The notes: a model not told the origin generated them from the letters alone. Shown: positions 1 through 7,456, counted from the first letter of the stretch. The stretch: 64,000 bases of DNA from Salinispora pacifica CNR114 (GCF_000514775.1 NZ_AZWO01000018.1:65710-129709), one strand, 5' to 3'. Numbers and translations: made by a program.

Positions 1-1107
1 GTGCTCGGCGTGGACGACTTCGCCCGCCGTCGAGGCCACCGCTACGCGACCGTGCTGCTCGACATGCACACCCGCCGGCCGATCGACATTCTGCCCGACC
101 GCACCGCAGACACCCTCGCCGCCTGGCTGCGCGACCATCCCGGTGTTCAGATCATCTGCCGCGATCGAGGCGGCAGCTATGCCGACGGCGCCCGCAAAGG
201 GGCACCTGACGCGATCCAGGTCGCCGACCGGTGGCACCTACTGAAGAACCTCAGCGACACCGTCGAGAAAGTCATCCGCGGGCACCGCCGATGCCTACGC
301 ACCCACACCGAACCACCATCTGCCCTGGCCGCACCGCCCGACGAGCCCGTCGCAGCGGGACGACGGGCGGCGAACACCCGCCAACGCCACGCCGCCGTGC
401 ACGCCCTACGAGCCGAAGGACTGTCGATCAAAGCAACCGCCCGCCGCCTCGACATGAACGTCAGAACCGCCCGCAAGTACGCCCACGCCGCCACCGCTGA
501 GGCGTTGATCGGCCCGAACGCCAGCAGCCGACCCAGCGTCCTCGCCCCATTCCACTCCTACCTACGGCAACGCCTCACCGACGGCATTCACCAGACCGCT
601 GACCTGCACGCCGAGATCCTGGCCCGCGGCTACCACGGCAGCTTGCGGGTGCTGCGGGACTGGCTCACCATCAACCGCACCCGACCCGCCCCTGCCGCCG
701 CAATCCAGGTGCCGTCGGCCCGGCGGATCACCGCCTGGATCATGCGACCCGGCCACAAACTCACCGACGACGACCGCGCTGATCTCGCCGACGCCCGCAG
801 ACTCTGCCCGGATCTCGACACCGTCGCCGACCTCGCCCGCGGGTTCGCCGCCCTGGTCCGCCACCAGGGCACCGGCCAGCACCTCGACGCCTGGATCAAC
901 CGAGCCCGCCACGCCGGCTACCCCGAAATCCGCGGCTTCGCCGCCGGCCTGGCCAGCGACCGCGACGCCGTCGTCGCCGGCCTCACCCAGCCATGGAGCT
1001 CAGGCCCGGTCGAAGGCCAGGTCAACCGCATCAAGACGATCAAGCGCCAGATGTATGGCCGAGCGAACCTCGACCTCCTCCGCAAATGCGTCCTGGCCTC
1101 CCCATGA
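1..1107 (+). CDS. ISL3-family transposase, 5' end cut by window edge
   Basis: This is the catalytic part of an ISL3-type DDE transposase. The frame is open from the first base, so the usual N-terminal zinc-binding and helix-turn-helix region lies outside the window or is lost. DDE residues are visible: D in LGVDDFARRRG near residue 4, D in IICRDRGGSYADG near residue 55, and E in SSGPVEGQVNRIKTIKRQ near residue 342. A helix-turn-helix-like stretch (GLSIKATARRLDMNVRTARKY, residues about 140-160) lies inside the catalytic region, as in other family members. The C-terminal block KRQMYGRANLDLLRKCVLAS is typical of the family. Whether the copy is functional cannot be judged without its left end. 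Confidence 0.9.
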   Translation: MLGVDDFARRRGHRYATVLLDMHTRRPIDILPDRTADTLAAWLRDHPGVQIICRDRGGSYADGARKGAPDAIQVADRWHLLKNLSDTVEKVIRGHRRCLRTHTEPPSALAAPPDEPVAAGRRAANTRQRHAAVHALRAEGLSIKATARRLDMNVRTARKYAHAATAEALIGPNASSRPSVLAPFHSYLRQRLTDGIHQTADLHAEILARGYHGSLRVLRDWLTINRTRPAPAAAIQVPSARRITAWIMRPGHKLTDDDRADLADARRLCPDLDTVADLARGFAALVRHQGTGQHLDAWINRARHAGYPEIRGFAAGLASDRDAVVAGLTQPWSSGPVEGQVNRIKTIKRQMYGRANLDLLRKCVLASP

Positions 1108-1123
1108 GCCGTCGCTGAGAAGA

Positions 1124-1149
1124 TCAATCACAGAATGTGTGCCAGAGCC
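1124..1149. repeat. Probable right terminal inverted repeat of the ISL3 element
   Basis: About 17 bp after the transposase stop is a stretch reading TCAATCACAGAATGTGTGCC followed by AGAGCC. This form (…GTGCCAGAGCC) resembles the termini I know from actinobacterial ISL3 elements. The left end is outside the window, so the pairing cannot be tested here. Confidence 0.45.
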
Positions 1150-1370
1150 AGTTTTCAGGCGGAGCCGACACCAAGATTGGTCGCAGCGAAAGGCTGGGCC
1201 GCATCCGCCGGCTCGATCAGCCTGAACCCGACTGAACCGGCCGTGTCTGAAGTCGATTCCGCGCGTTTGCTGAGCGTGGGGGCTGGTGGGCGGGCGGTGG
1301 GGAGAGCGCGCGTCTCTCACGTCCGCGAGGACGTGCTTCGAGCTGTGCTTGCTGGGCTGCGGAGGCTGTG

Positions 1371-1565
1371 ATGACCGACGACCGAAGACCGTCCGAGCTG
1401 CACCCCAACCGCGACCCGTCCGGGACGCCCCCACTGCCCGATGGCCACTGGGTGCGAGCGAGTCGCCCCCCGGACCCGAACCCGCTCACCACCCGGCAGA
1501 AACTGACGGCAGTGCTGGTGGTGATGATCGTTGTCGTCGCTGTCATAATCGGCGTGCTCCGGTGA
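1371..1565 (+). CDS. Small single-TM membrane protein, unknown function
   Basis: A 64-residue protein with a polar, proline-rich N-terminal half and one C-terminal transmembrane helix (about residues 43-62, LTAVLVVMIVVVAVIIGVLR). It ends almost immediately after the helix, so most of it is predicted to be cytoplasmic. The ATG at 1371 is chosen because GGAGG at 1361-1365 is 5 nt upstream; a GTG at 1368 would sit too close. No family is recognised. It lies alone between the ISL3 remnant and an unrelated minus-strand gene, with no visible operon partner. Confidence 0.55.
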   Translation: MTDDRRPSELHPNRDPSGTPPLPDGHWVRASRPPDPNPLTTRQKLTAVLVVMIVVVAVIIGVLR

Positions 1566-1690
1566 CGAGGTGGGAAGAACTCCCGGCTAGCTCCGGAGGA
1601 GGGCTCAACTTCGCGCCCCCTTTGCCGCACTGTTGGCCGCATGTGGCCACCCGGCCGGCAAACGTCAGAATGGCCAAGCTGAATGCGCTC

Positions 1691-1987
1691 TCATCGGGCT
1701 CCCCGTCGAAGGAGTGCCCGCGCTACGCCTCGGCGCGTCCGTTTCGACGCGCCCGGTAGGCCAGGTAGGCGGCGGACCTCATGAATTTCCAACTCTTGTC
1801 GACCGGCCAGGGCGATCGCCGCGGCGTACGGTCGCACGTCGGGCTGACGGAGCAGGACCTCGGTCTCCTGTAGGGCCCTGAGCAGAACCCCTCGGTCCGC
1901 ATGTGGGTGTTGCGCGACGAGCCGGAGGAAGTTGTTGCGTTCCCACTGGTCGAACTCGCCGGCCAGCAGCCTGTCGATGTCCGCCAT
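1691..1987 (-). CDS. Hypothetical protein, about 98 aa, Arg-rich C-terminus
   Basis: The frame could begin at 2128, but natural-looking protein sequence starts at the ATG at 1987 (MADIDRLLAGEFDQWERNNF). The body looks helical (LRLVAQHPHADRGVLLRALQETEVLL) and the last 20 residues are strongly basic (KRTRRGVARALLRRGAR). No family is recognised. There is no convincing ribosome-binding site before 1987, so the start is uncertain. The gene is divergent from the small membrane protein at 2081. Confidence 0.45.
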   Translation of the reverse strand: MADIDRLLAGEFDQWERNNFLRLVAQHPHADRGVLLRALQETEVLLRQPDVRPYAAAIALAGRQELEIHEVRRLPGLPGASKRTRRGVARALLRRGAR

Positions 1988-2080
1988 CGGGGAAGTAGAG
2001 CAGGTCGCGGATGGGCTGGTCAGGTATCTGCCCCGGCCCGGTCGCTCGTTGCGGCAGTCGCCTACCGTCGACCTGTGACG

Positions 2081-2386
2081 ATGAGCGACGAGGACTTGGC
2101 CGTCATCCGCCGGCGACCGGCGTACCAATCGGCCTTGTGGCTGGGGCGGCTGGCCGTCGTGCCACAGTTGGTGCCGTTCGCCGTCGTTGCGCTTGCTGAT
2201 GACATCAGCTTGGCGGATGCGGTCTTCTCCTACGCTTGGCTTTCGTTGGTCATGCTGGCCGGCGCGTTCCTACTTCTCTGGCGTGCCGGAGTTCCCTTCG
2301 AACGACAGGGTTGGTCGGTGGGAACGGCCACGGACCCCAAGCTCAACGAGGCCCTGAGGGCAGATCTCCTCTTCCGGCGAGGGTGA
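2081..2386 (+). CDS. Small membrane protein with two predicted TM helices
   Basis: A roughly 101-residue protein. After a basic N-terminus (MSDEDLAVIRRRPAYQS) come two hydrophobic segments (about residues 20-40 and 47-68), then a polar tail (ERQGWSVGTATDPKLNEALRADLLFRRG). A GTG at 2075 in the same frame is an alternative start two codons upstream. The longer open frame back to 1901 overlaps the opposite-strand gene and has a composition unlike a protein, so it is not used. Function unknown. Confidence 0.5.
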   Translation: MSDEDLAVIRRRPAYQSALWLGRLAVVPQLVPFAVVALADDISLADAVFSYAWLSLVMLAGAFLLLWRAGVPFERQGWSVGTATDPKLNEALRADLLFRRG

Positions 2387-2756
2387 CGCTTCGCCCGACC
2401 GTGCTACCTGGCTTCGCCGATTGCCGGCCGGCCTCGACCAGCTGCGGCGGCACGACCCGCGGCACGCTTGCTGGGGTGGTGGGTTTGGGAGAGTTGCTGG
2501 CCTTGTGCGCCGAAGTCTCGGCGTGGCTTGCTGGACCCGTTCGACGGAGCGCGCCCGTGATGGCGCAGGACGTGAGCCGGAAGGCCTTGATAGGCAAGCG
2601 TCGGGTTGCCTATGGTTGACGGGTGTAGGTGCTGACCGTACTGGCAGGGGCGGGGCTGGGCCTGTTCCGAAGGGGTCGGCGGGCCGTGCCGAGGTCCATC
2701 ATCTCGGTGCCGCACCACTGCGCGCTCGATCATTGAGCGGTGGCCACTGAGCGAAC
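2387..2756. other. Gene-poor stretch of about 370 bp
   Basis: Several overlapping open frames exist on both strands, but none has a convincing start signal or protein-like composition. I see no strong terminator or repeat here. Confidence 0.4.
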
Positions 2757-2768
2757 AGGAGAACGCAC

Positions 2769-3173
2769 GTGAGTACCCCACCGACTTTGGACGAGAAGGA
2801 CGCGCAGGGCCGCAAGACCGGCCGCTGGACCGACCCGGACCCGCACGGCGGTGTGATGGTGGGCGAGTATGTCGAGGGTGAGCGGCAGGGCACCTGGCGG
2901 CACTTCTTCGCCGATGGCAGGTTGCGTGCGGAGGGCGGCTTCGACAACGGGACCGTGCACGGTGAGTGGGTGTGGTACCGCTCGTCTGGCGGAATCATGC
3001 AGCGGGGCGGATTTGACCACGGATGCAAGCATGGCACGTGGACGAGGTGGAACGCCGCCGGCGAGATGATCGACCGGGGTGACTATGGCAGCGACAAGAA
3101 GGTCGGTGAGTGGACGACCTTCAACCCGGACGGCACGGTGAAGCGCACGGTGACCCACCGCGCCCGCCGCTGA
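2769..3173 (+). CDS. MORN/YwqK-like repeat protein
   Basis: A 134-residue soluble protein built from repeats with the pattern G-x-W/x-G-x-W-x-x-[YF]-x-x-[DN]-G (for example RKTGRWTDPDPHGGVMVGEY, RQGTWRHFFADGRLRAEGGF, VHGEWVWYRSSGGIMQRGGF, KHGTWTRWNAAGEMIDRGDY, KVGEWTTFNPDGTVKR). This matches the degenerate MORN repeats of the YwqK family, in which each repeat forms a beta-hairpin. Some members are annotated as antitoxins, but no toxin gene is adjacent, so that role is not claimed. AGGAG at about 2757-2762 precedes the GTG start. It lies just left of the tRNA-Arg-integrated element. Confidence 0.75.
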   Translation: MSTPPTLDEKDAQGRKTGRWTDPDPHGGVMVGEYVEGERQGTWRHFFADGRLRAEGGFDNGTVHGEWVWYRSSGGIMQRGGFDHGCKHGTWTRWNAAGEMIDRGDYGSDKKVGEWTTFNPDGTVKRTVTHRARR

Positions 3174-3318
3174 CTGTCGGCATCGCGCGCGGCCGTGAGC
3201 TGATCATTCCCAGAGCTGACGGCGCGTGGACGGTGCGGCCTTGGCCCGAAGTGCGGCACCAGGACCAGCGGTACGCCACGAACAGCCTGACCACGCCACT
3301 CAGACTGAAGAGGCGCCT

Positions 3319-3362
3319 GTGCGCCCGGCAGGATTCGAACCTGCGGCCTTGGGATTAGAAGT
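3319..3362. repeat. attL: displaced 3' half of tRNA-Arg
   Basis: These 44 bp are identical to 10608-10651 and cover the tRNA from the anticodon loop through the T arm to the acceptor end (minus strand). After position 3362 the sequence leaves the tRNA. On the outer side the next bases do not encode CCA, unlike the functional gene at the other end, so the pre-integration gene probably lacked an encoded CCA. Confidence 0.85.
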
Positions 3363-3399
3363 TAGAGCGGTTTCGTGTTAGCCGGTCCCGCTGGATAGT

Positions 3400-3433
3400 G
3401 AAGGGTGCCTATCAATCCAGGTGGGCACCCTTC
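3400..3433. terminator. Hairpin, 10-bp stem, near attL
   Basis: GAAGGGTGCC (3400-3409) pairs with GGCACCCTTC (3424-3433) around a 14-nt loop. It lies just inside the left attachment site. It could end transcription entering from the chromosome; the T-tract is weak. Confidence 0.5.
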
Positions 3434-3480
3434 TTCATGCCGGCCGGTCCCACCGGCTGACGGCCGGTCCAGAGACATCC

Positions 3481-3499
3481 GGGCTCACACCGGGCTCAC
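3481..3499. promoter_or_regulatory. Paired GGGCTCAC motifs (candidate integrase arm sites, left)
   Basis: GGGCTCAC occurs at 3481-3488 and 3492-3499, 11 bp apart. The same octamer occurs in pairs at the right end (10401/10411 and 10508/10519) at helical-turn spacing. Presence at both ends of a tyrosine-integrase element fits arm-type binding sites; this is an inference. Confidence 0.45.
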
Positions 3500-3591
3500 C
3501 ATCCAGGGGTGAGGCGGGGAGCAAGAAGCCACATAGAAGACCCCCGCATCACACCGTCACTGCGGGGCCGGCAGTACGGGCCCTGTAGACG

Positions 3592-3634
3592 CGAAACCCC
3601 CGACTACCCCTTAGAGGAAGGGCCGGGGGTTTCG
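3592..3634. terminator. Strong hairpin after the portal C-terminal remnant
   Basis: CGAAACCCCCG (3592-3602) pairs perfectly with CGGGGGTTTCG (3624-3634), an 11-bp stem. It lies directly downstream, on the minus strand, of the portal stop codon at 3651, where the original phage operon could have ended. Confidence 0.65.
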
Positions 3635-3650
3635 TTGTGTGTGTGGTGCC

Positions 3651-3815
3651 TCAGCGTTCTACGTGCCCGCTGCTGGTGAACGCGACGAACGAGCGCCACG
3701 CCTCCGACCCGAACACGAGGAACGCCTTCCCTTTTCCGTCTGGTAGTGGTTTCCGGTCCTCCAGGGCCCGCACTTCGTCCACGGACAGGAAACCGGCCTC
3801 AACGGCGGTGCGGTC
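3651..3815 (-). pseudogene. HK97-family phage portal protein, C-terminal fragment
   Basis: The minus strand reads …RTAVEAGFLSVDEVRALEDR… KPLPDGKG, closely resembling the C-terminal region of HK97-type portal proteins (AGFLTVNEVRALE…PPLP), and continues to a stop at 3651. The frame has no start. Upstream it runs directly into the duplicated attachment-site segment that begins at 3816. The matching N-terminal piece lies at 7133-7456 on the same strand, and the middle of the protein is not found between them. It is a remnant of the structural module, not an expressed gene. Confidence 0.7.
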
Positions 3816-3892
3816 TCCAGAAACCCCAGGTCAGGGGCCATTTCTGATGGTACGCCTGGCAGGATTCGAACCTGCGGTCTTGGGGTTAGAAG
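3816..3892. repeat. Second right-end segment with a diverged att core
   Basis: These 77 bp match 10574-10650 with about five mismatches, in the same orientation. They include a tRNA-Arg 3'-half copy (3850-3891) with four substitutions relative to the functional tRNA. Because the match extends 34 bp beyond the tRNA into element sequence, this is the right end of a second, related element rather than a simple target duplication. Confidence 0.75.
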
Positions 3893-4019
3893 GTAACTGA
3901 ACGCTGACTATGGGTTGTCACGGCGATCACCGATCTCTAGTATGAGTGCACACAGGACGGGGGACTGTGCCGTGAAGCTGTTCACAGCATACCCCTCAGT
4001 GTTGATTCAAGGAGGGCTT

Positions 4020-4382
4020 GTGTACACATCTCAAGGTTCGTTGCGGTCACGACTGGCAGGAAAGCGCGTCGTTCAAGCAGCAGTTCTGGGCTTGCTTGCC
4101 AGCGGCGCAATCGGGCTCACTGCCGCCGCTCCTGCGACTGCTTCCGGTACGTCCAATGTCGTCTTCAACTGCTACACCCAGTGGTGGAACACGGCTTGGG
4201 CGCAAAAGTGCTTTTCACCGGGCGCGAAGTGGGCTGGTCACTACTACTCAACCGTCGATTGCTCAGCTCAAGGTTCGCGCCTCCTGAAAAAGTTCCGTGT
4301 CCAGAACAGCACCACCACCTACAGTGGCGGCGACTGCACCTTCAGCGTCGGTAACGGTAAGATGACCTACGACTACAACTGA
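4020..4382 (+). CDS. Small secreted four-cysteine protein, unknown
   Basis: A 120-residue precursor with a classic Sec signal peptide: basic start (RSRLAGKR, about residues 8-15), hydrophobic core (VVQAAVLGLLASGAIGLTAAA) and an APATAS-G cleavage region near residue 43. The mature part is about 78 residues with four cysteines (FNCY, QKCF, VDCS, GDCT), enough for two disulfides, and is rich in Trp, Tyr, Ser and Thr (QWWNTAW, GHYYST). No catalytic motif or known family is recognised. GTG at 4020 is chosen because AAGGAGG ends 4 nt before it. A strong hairpin separates it from an ABC cassette read in the same direction. A secreted bacteriocin or signal with ABC-based export or immunity is possible but unproven. 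Confidence 0.7.
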   Translation: MYTSQGSLRSRLAGKRVVQAAVLGLLASGAIGLTAAAPATASGTSNVVFNCYTQWWNTAWAQKCFSPGAKWAGHYYSTVDCSAQGSRLLKKFRVQNSTTTYSGGDCTFSVGNGKMTYDYN

Positions 4383-4395
4383 TCAACGCCAGTGG

Positions 4396-4440
4396 TGAGG
4401 TAAAGGAGTGTGGGCCGTTGGCCCGCACTCCTTTACCTCA
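4396..4440. terminator. Very strong hairpin between secreted-protein gene and ABC operon
   Basis: TGAGGTAAAGGAGTG (4396-4410) pairs perfectly with CACTCCTTTACCTCA (4426-4440), and GGGCC/GGCCC extends the stem around a GTT loop, about 21 pairs in all. There is no long T-tract. It can act as a bidirectional terminator or attenuator, giving more transcript of the secreted protein than of the ABC genes. Confidence 0.75.
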
Positions 4441-4464
4441 TGTTCGTGAAATGAGAGTCTCTCC

Positions 4465-5211
4465 ATGAGTGTCGTGCTCGACGCACTGGCCCAAGGCTAC
4501 GGAAGGTCCACCGTCATCGACAACTTTAGTTCGACGTTGCGGCCGGGGATAACCGCGTTGCTGGGTCCCAACGGGGCGGGTAAGACGACCCTGCTGCGTA
4601 CGTTGGCAACCGTGATGCCACCGCGGAACGGCGTAATCCGCATCGACGAGGTCGAGATAGACAGCGAGCGGACCGCTCGCCGGGTTCGTGACCGGATCGG
4701 CTATCTGCCGCAGGACTTCGGCGTCGACCCGCAGATGAATGTTGCCGACTTCGTGACATATGCGGCCTGGATGCGCGGTGTGCCGGCCAAGCAGTGGCGA
4801 CGAGCGGTCGATGAGGCGTTAGAGATGGTTGATCTGACCGATCGGCGGAAGTCACGGATGCGCAGCCTGTCCGGCGGCATGCGCAGGCGCGCCGGCATCG
4901 CCTGGGCGATTGTGGGGCGACCGCGACTGGTGCTGCTGGATGAGCCAACGGTCGGTCTGGACCCGCGCCAGCGGCTACAATTTCGGAAGATCATCTCAGG
5001 GCTCGGTGAAACGGTCGTGGTGCTCAGCACCCACCTTATCGACGACGTCGGGGCGGTCTGCGATCGGGTGATCGTGATGCACGGTGGAGCGGCCAGGTTC
5101 GACGGCAGGGTCGATGAGTTGGAGGCCCTGGACCACGATGGCCTCCCCGGTCACTCTCCACTGGAACGGGCGTACATGCACCTGCTGCCCGAGGGAGAGC
5201 AGGAACTGTGA
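4465..5211 (+). CDS. ABC transporter ATP-binding protein
   Basis: A 248-residue cytoplasmic ATPase of an ABC transporter. Motifs in order: Walker A GPNGAGKT (about residues 34-41), Q-loop YLPQDFG (about 80), signature LSGGMRRR (about 139), Walker B LVLLDEPT with D-loop GLDP, and H-loop STH (about 192). The single nucleotide-binding domain implies a homodimer. Its stop overlaps the start of the first membrane protein by 4 nt (GTGA), so translation is coupled and that protein is the likely partner. It resembles ATPases of exporters of the ABC-2/lantibiotic-immunity type more than importers, and no binding protein is nearby. Base composition is less GC-rich than the surrounding chromosome, consistent with acquisition. 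Confidence 0.92.
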   Translation: MSVVLDALAQGYGRSTVIDNFSSTLRPGITALLGPNGAGKTTLLRTLATVMPPRNGVIRIDEVEIDSERTARRVRDRIGYLPQDFGVDPQMNVADFVTYAAWMRGVPAKQWRRAVDEALEMVDLTDRRKSRMRSLSGGMRRRAGIAWAIVGRPRLVLLDEPTVGLDPRQRLQFRKIISGLGETVVVLSTHLIDDVGAVCDRVIVMHGGAARFDGRVDELEALDHDGLPGHSPLERAYMHLLPEGEQEL

Positions 5212-6503
5212 GTACGGTATGGCTACACCTGCGAAACTCCCCGATCCGCTGGGCACTGCCGGTGCTCGTCGTCGTCGACTTGGCGGTGTTGTTCCTGCGG
5301 AACCGATACTGGATCGGCGTCTGGCCAGAGACTGGTGCCGCAGCACAGGTGCCCGCGTATCTGCTGGGAATTGTCGGAGCGGGTGCGGCGGCCTGGTCGG
5401 CGGGCACGCCACAGCGGCACGGGCTAGAGGAACAACTCAGGGCCGCGCGGGTCCAGCCGATGGTTTCGGAGGCTCACCGACTCCACGCGACCGTTATCAT
5501 CCTGCTGATCCCCTATCTGATCGGTCAGACGGTGGCCTTCGCCGTCACCGCCCGGACGTTCCCGCCGGGCGTGCACCTCTGGCTGGGCTACCTCCTGCTT
5601 GGTCTATTCGCGATCCTGCTCTCAGTTGCACTGGGATGGGCATGCGGCCACCTGTTCGGGCCCGTGTTCGCAGCTCTCGTGGCGGCGTTAGGGTTCCTGT
5701 TCCTAACTGCCTTGCTTGACCGGGTGGGGTTCGTCGTAGTCTCTGGTCGGCCTGAGGTGGCGGTTGATCCGATGCCTTTGGCGTTGCGGCTGGGGTCGGT
5801 CGTGGCCCTGTTGTTGGTCCTGCTGTGGCTGTCCGCCGCAGGTGTCTCAGGACAGGCTAGGCGGAGGGCGTGGGTGCTGGTCCCTGCGATTCTGCCGCTC
5901 GTCGTGGTCATGTTCAGCACCAACGCGGTGGCCGACCGGAAGCAGCCGGGGAACAAAGTGACCTGTGTCCGGGGGTCGACGGTCTTATGCATCTGGCCCG
6001 AACAAGAGAAGTACCTACCCCAGCTACGCGCCCTCAGTGCGCGTATCGACCTGCTGCCCGACGCCTTCGTCCGGCCGCCACGGATCAATGAGGTCGGCCT
6101 CCTGAAGACCCGATACATCGGGCCGGACGGGAAGGAGTACCTCGGCTATGAGGGAGGGCCGCCGATCTTCCAGATCCTTGAGGGCAGTCCGTGGTCCTAT
6201 GCCGGTGACATAGGGACCGCGGTAACCGCATCGACCTTCGGATTCCAGGACTTTCAGGCCTGCGACTGGCAGAAGATCACCTCATCGGACGAGCCTCGAC
6301 TCTGGGCCGTCGGCGCGTGGCTGGAGGCATTCCTGGCCGGTGAGGATAGCCCCGACTATCACACCAACGCTCCCACACAGATGCAGCAGGCATGGGCCAA
6401 GGGGCGGGCGATCGCCGGCAACCGGTCTCGCGTCGATCAGCTTCGATGGGCTGAAGGCGAGGTGAACGATCTTCGTGGGCGTTACTGCCAGTCGGGACGC
6501 TGA
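5208..6503 (+). CDS. ABC-associated membrane protein with large C-terminal extracytoplasmic domain
   Basis: A 431-residue protein. The N-terminal half carries about seven hydrophobic segments (about residues 14-31, 46-63, 92-114, 124-146, 150-172, 190-212, 218-240). The C-terminal 190 residues are soluble and probably outside the cell (starting AVADRKQPGNKVTCVRG, with scattered cysteines). Its position directly after the ATPase, with a 4-nt overlap, makes it the likely permease. The C-terminal domain has no motif I recognise; it might bind the exported substrate or take part in self-protection. The middle gene of the three-gene ABC unit. Confidence 0.75.
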   Translation: MSTVWLHLRNSPIRWALPVLVVVDLAVLFLRNRYWIGVWPETGAAAQVPAYLLGIVGAGAAAWSAGTPQRHGLEEQLRAARVQPMVSEAHRLHATVIILLIPYLIGQTVAFAVTARTFPPGVHLWLGYLLLGLFAILLSVALGWACGHLFGPVFAALVAALGFLFLTALLDRVGFVVVSGRPEVAVDPMPLALRLGSVVALLLVLLWLSAAGVSGQARRRAWVLVPAILPLVVVMFSTNAVADRKQPGNKVTCVRGSTVLCIWPEQEKYLPQLRALSARIDLLPDAFVRPPRINEVGLLKTRYIGPDGKEYLGYEGGPPIFQILEGSPWSYAGDIGTAVTASTFGFQDFQACDWQKITSSDEPRLWAVGAWLEAFLAGEDSPDYHTNAPTQMQQAWAKGRAIAGNRSRVDQLRWAEGEVNDLRGRYCQSGR

Positions 6504-6504
6504 G

Positions 6505-7131
6505 GTGTCCGGACAGACGCTTCCAGTCCGGTTGTTTCTCACGGTCAGGCCGGTCCGGACCGTGCTGGCGGTCACGGTTCTCCTGGGCGCACTCACCGCC
6601 TGGTTCGGTCTGATCGAAACGCCAATACCTACAGCAGTTGACGAGGGCAAGGCGAAGATCCCCCTGTGGCGCATGCTCACCATGGGCGTTGCCGTAATGC
6701 CGGTGCTCTCGTTGCATAGTCCGCTTGCCAGTCTGGAAATGGTAGCCACCCGACGGCTTCGTTCCATGCAGCGGCTCTACCTCGCCGGCCTAGGTATCGG
6801 CTCTGCAGGGATCTTCTTGGGCATCTGCACGTTCGTGATGCAGCCGGAGATAATCGGAGTTATCGCGCGGTCGTGGATCGCCTGGGTCGGGCTGGCCCTG
6901 ACCGCAGGAGTAACCATGGGATGGCGGCTCGCCTGGACACTGCCATCGCTAGTGGCCATCGTGCTGTTCTACTGGGGATACACTGGGAACCAGCAATACC
7001 AGTGGTGGGAGTTCAGCGCTCGACCACACGACGATCTACCCAGCCTCATCCTAAGCGCCACACTGCTTGCGATAGGCCTAATCGCGTACGCGGCGACACC
7101 ATGGCGTCTCCGCCGCTGGAGACACGGATAA
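6505..7131 (+). CDS. Membrane protein, second probable ABC subunit
   Basis: A roughly 208-residue protein with about six hydrophobic segments and a short basic C-terminus (TPWRLRRWRHG). It starts at GTG 6505, one base after the preceding stop; an in-frame GTG at 6475 would overlap the previous gene by 29 nt. No family is recognised. Tight spacing suggests it works with the ATPase and first membrane protein. Its stop TAA (7129-7131) abuts the broken end of the portal gene, so it marks the right boundary of the inserted cassette. Confidence 0.7.
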   Translation: MSGQTLPVRLFLTVRPVRTVLAVTVLLGALTAWFGLIETPIPTAVDEGKAKIPLWRMLTMGVAVMPVLSLHSPLASLEMVATRRLRSMQRLYLAGLGIGSAGIFLGICTFVMQPEIIGVIARSWIAWVGLALTAGVTMGWRLAWTLPSLVAIVLFYWGYTGNQQYQWWEFSARPHDDLPSLILSATLLAIGLIAYAATPWRLRRWRHG

Positions 7132-7132
7132 T

Positions 7133-7456
7133 AGCGTTCCCGTCGGTGAGTAGACTCGTCATCACCTTGTGCCAAAAGTCAAACGCCGTGTCGAACGGGT
7201 TCGGCTGACTCAGCCACGCCGGGCCCGGGACCGGCTCCCTCACCTTCCCGACAGTCCGCACCACATCAACAGGTAGGGCCGCTACGGCATCAGCGATCAA
7301 CGACACGCACGTGTACATCGCCGACAGGTTGAGGGCTGTGTCCTGGCTGACGGTCACTCCGGCCCACGTCGGGCCCTAGCCGCCGAGAGCGGCAAGAACA
7401 CCACTAGAAGGTGCCGGTGCCGCCCGACGTTCCCTGATCCGGTCCCACAAACCCAA
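7133..7456 (-). pseudogene. HK97-family phage portal protein, N-terminal fragment with amber codon
   Basis: From a TTG at 7456, with GGAGGT at 7463-7468 before it, the frame reads MGLWDRIRERRAAP…, a typical portal N-terminus. It meets an in-frame TAG at 7376-7378, then continues with classic portal sequence (TALNLSAMYTCVSLIADAVA, LPVDVVR, QPNPFDTAFDFWHKVMTSLL, TDGNA). Homology stops at the TDGNA codons beside the ABC cassette. The C-terminal piece lies at 3651-3815. The gene is thus broken twice: by a nonsense mutation and by replacement of its middle. A GTG at 7357 could restart translation after the TAG, but the product would still lack most of the protein. Confidence 0.75.

Noticed and set aside
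1901..2080. Longer start for the membrane protein at 2081
   Set aside because: The extra 60 codons overlap the opposite-strand gene and lack protein character.
2387..2756. Small genes in the 370-bp gap
   Set aside because: Overlapping frames on both strands, none with a ribosome-binding site or conserved look.
2769..3173. Antitoxin of a toxin-antitoxin pair
   Set aside because: YwqK-like repeats are present, but no toxin-like gene is adjacent.
3637..3900. Plus-strand frame ending in LAGFEPAVLGLEGN
   Set aside because: This is the translation of the tRNA 3'-half att copy, a common false gene next to tRNA-integrated elements.
4020..4382. Lactococcin-972-type bacteriocin
   Set aside because: Context is suggestive but the mature sequence has four cysteines and none of the family pattern; left as unknown.
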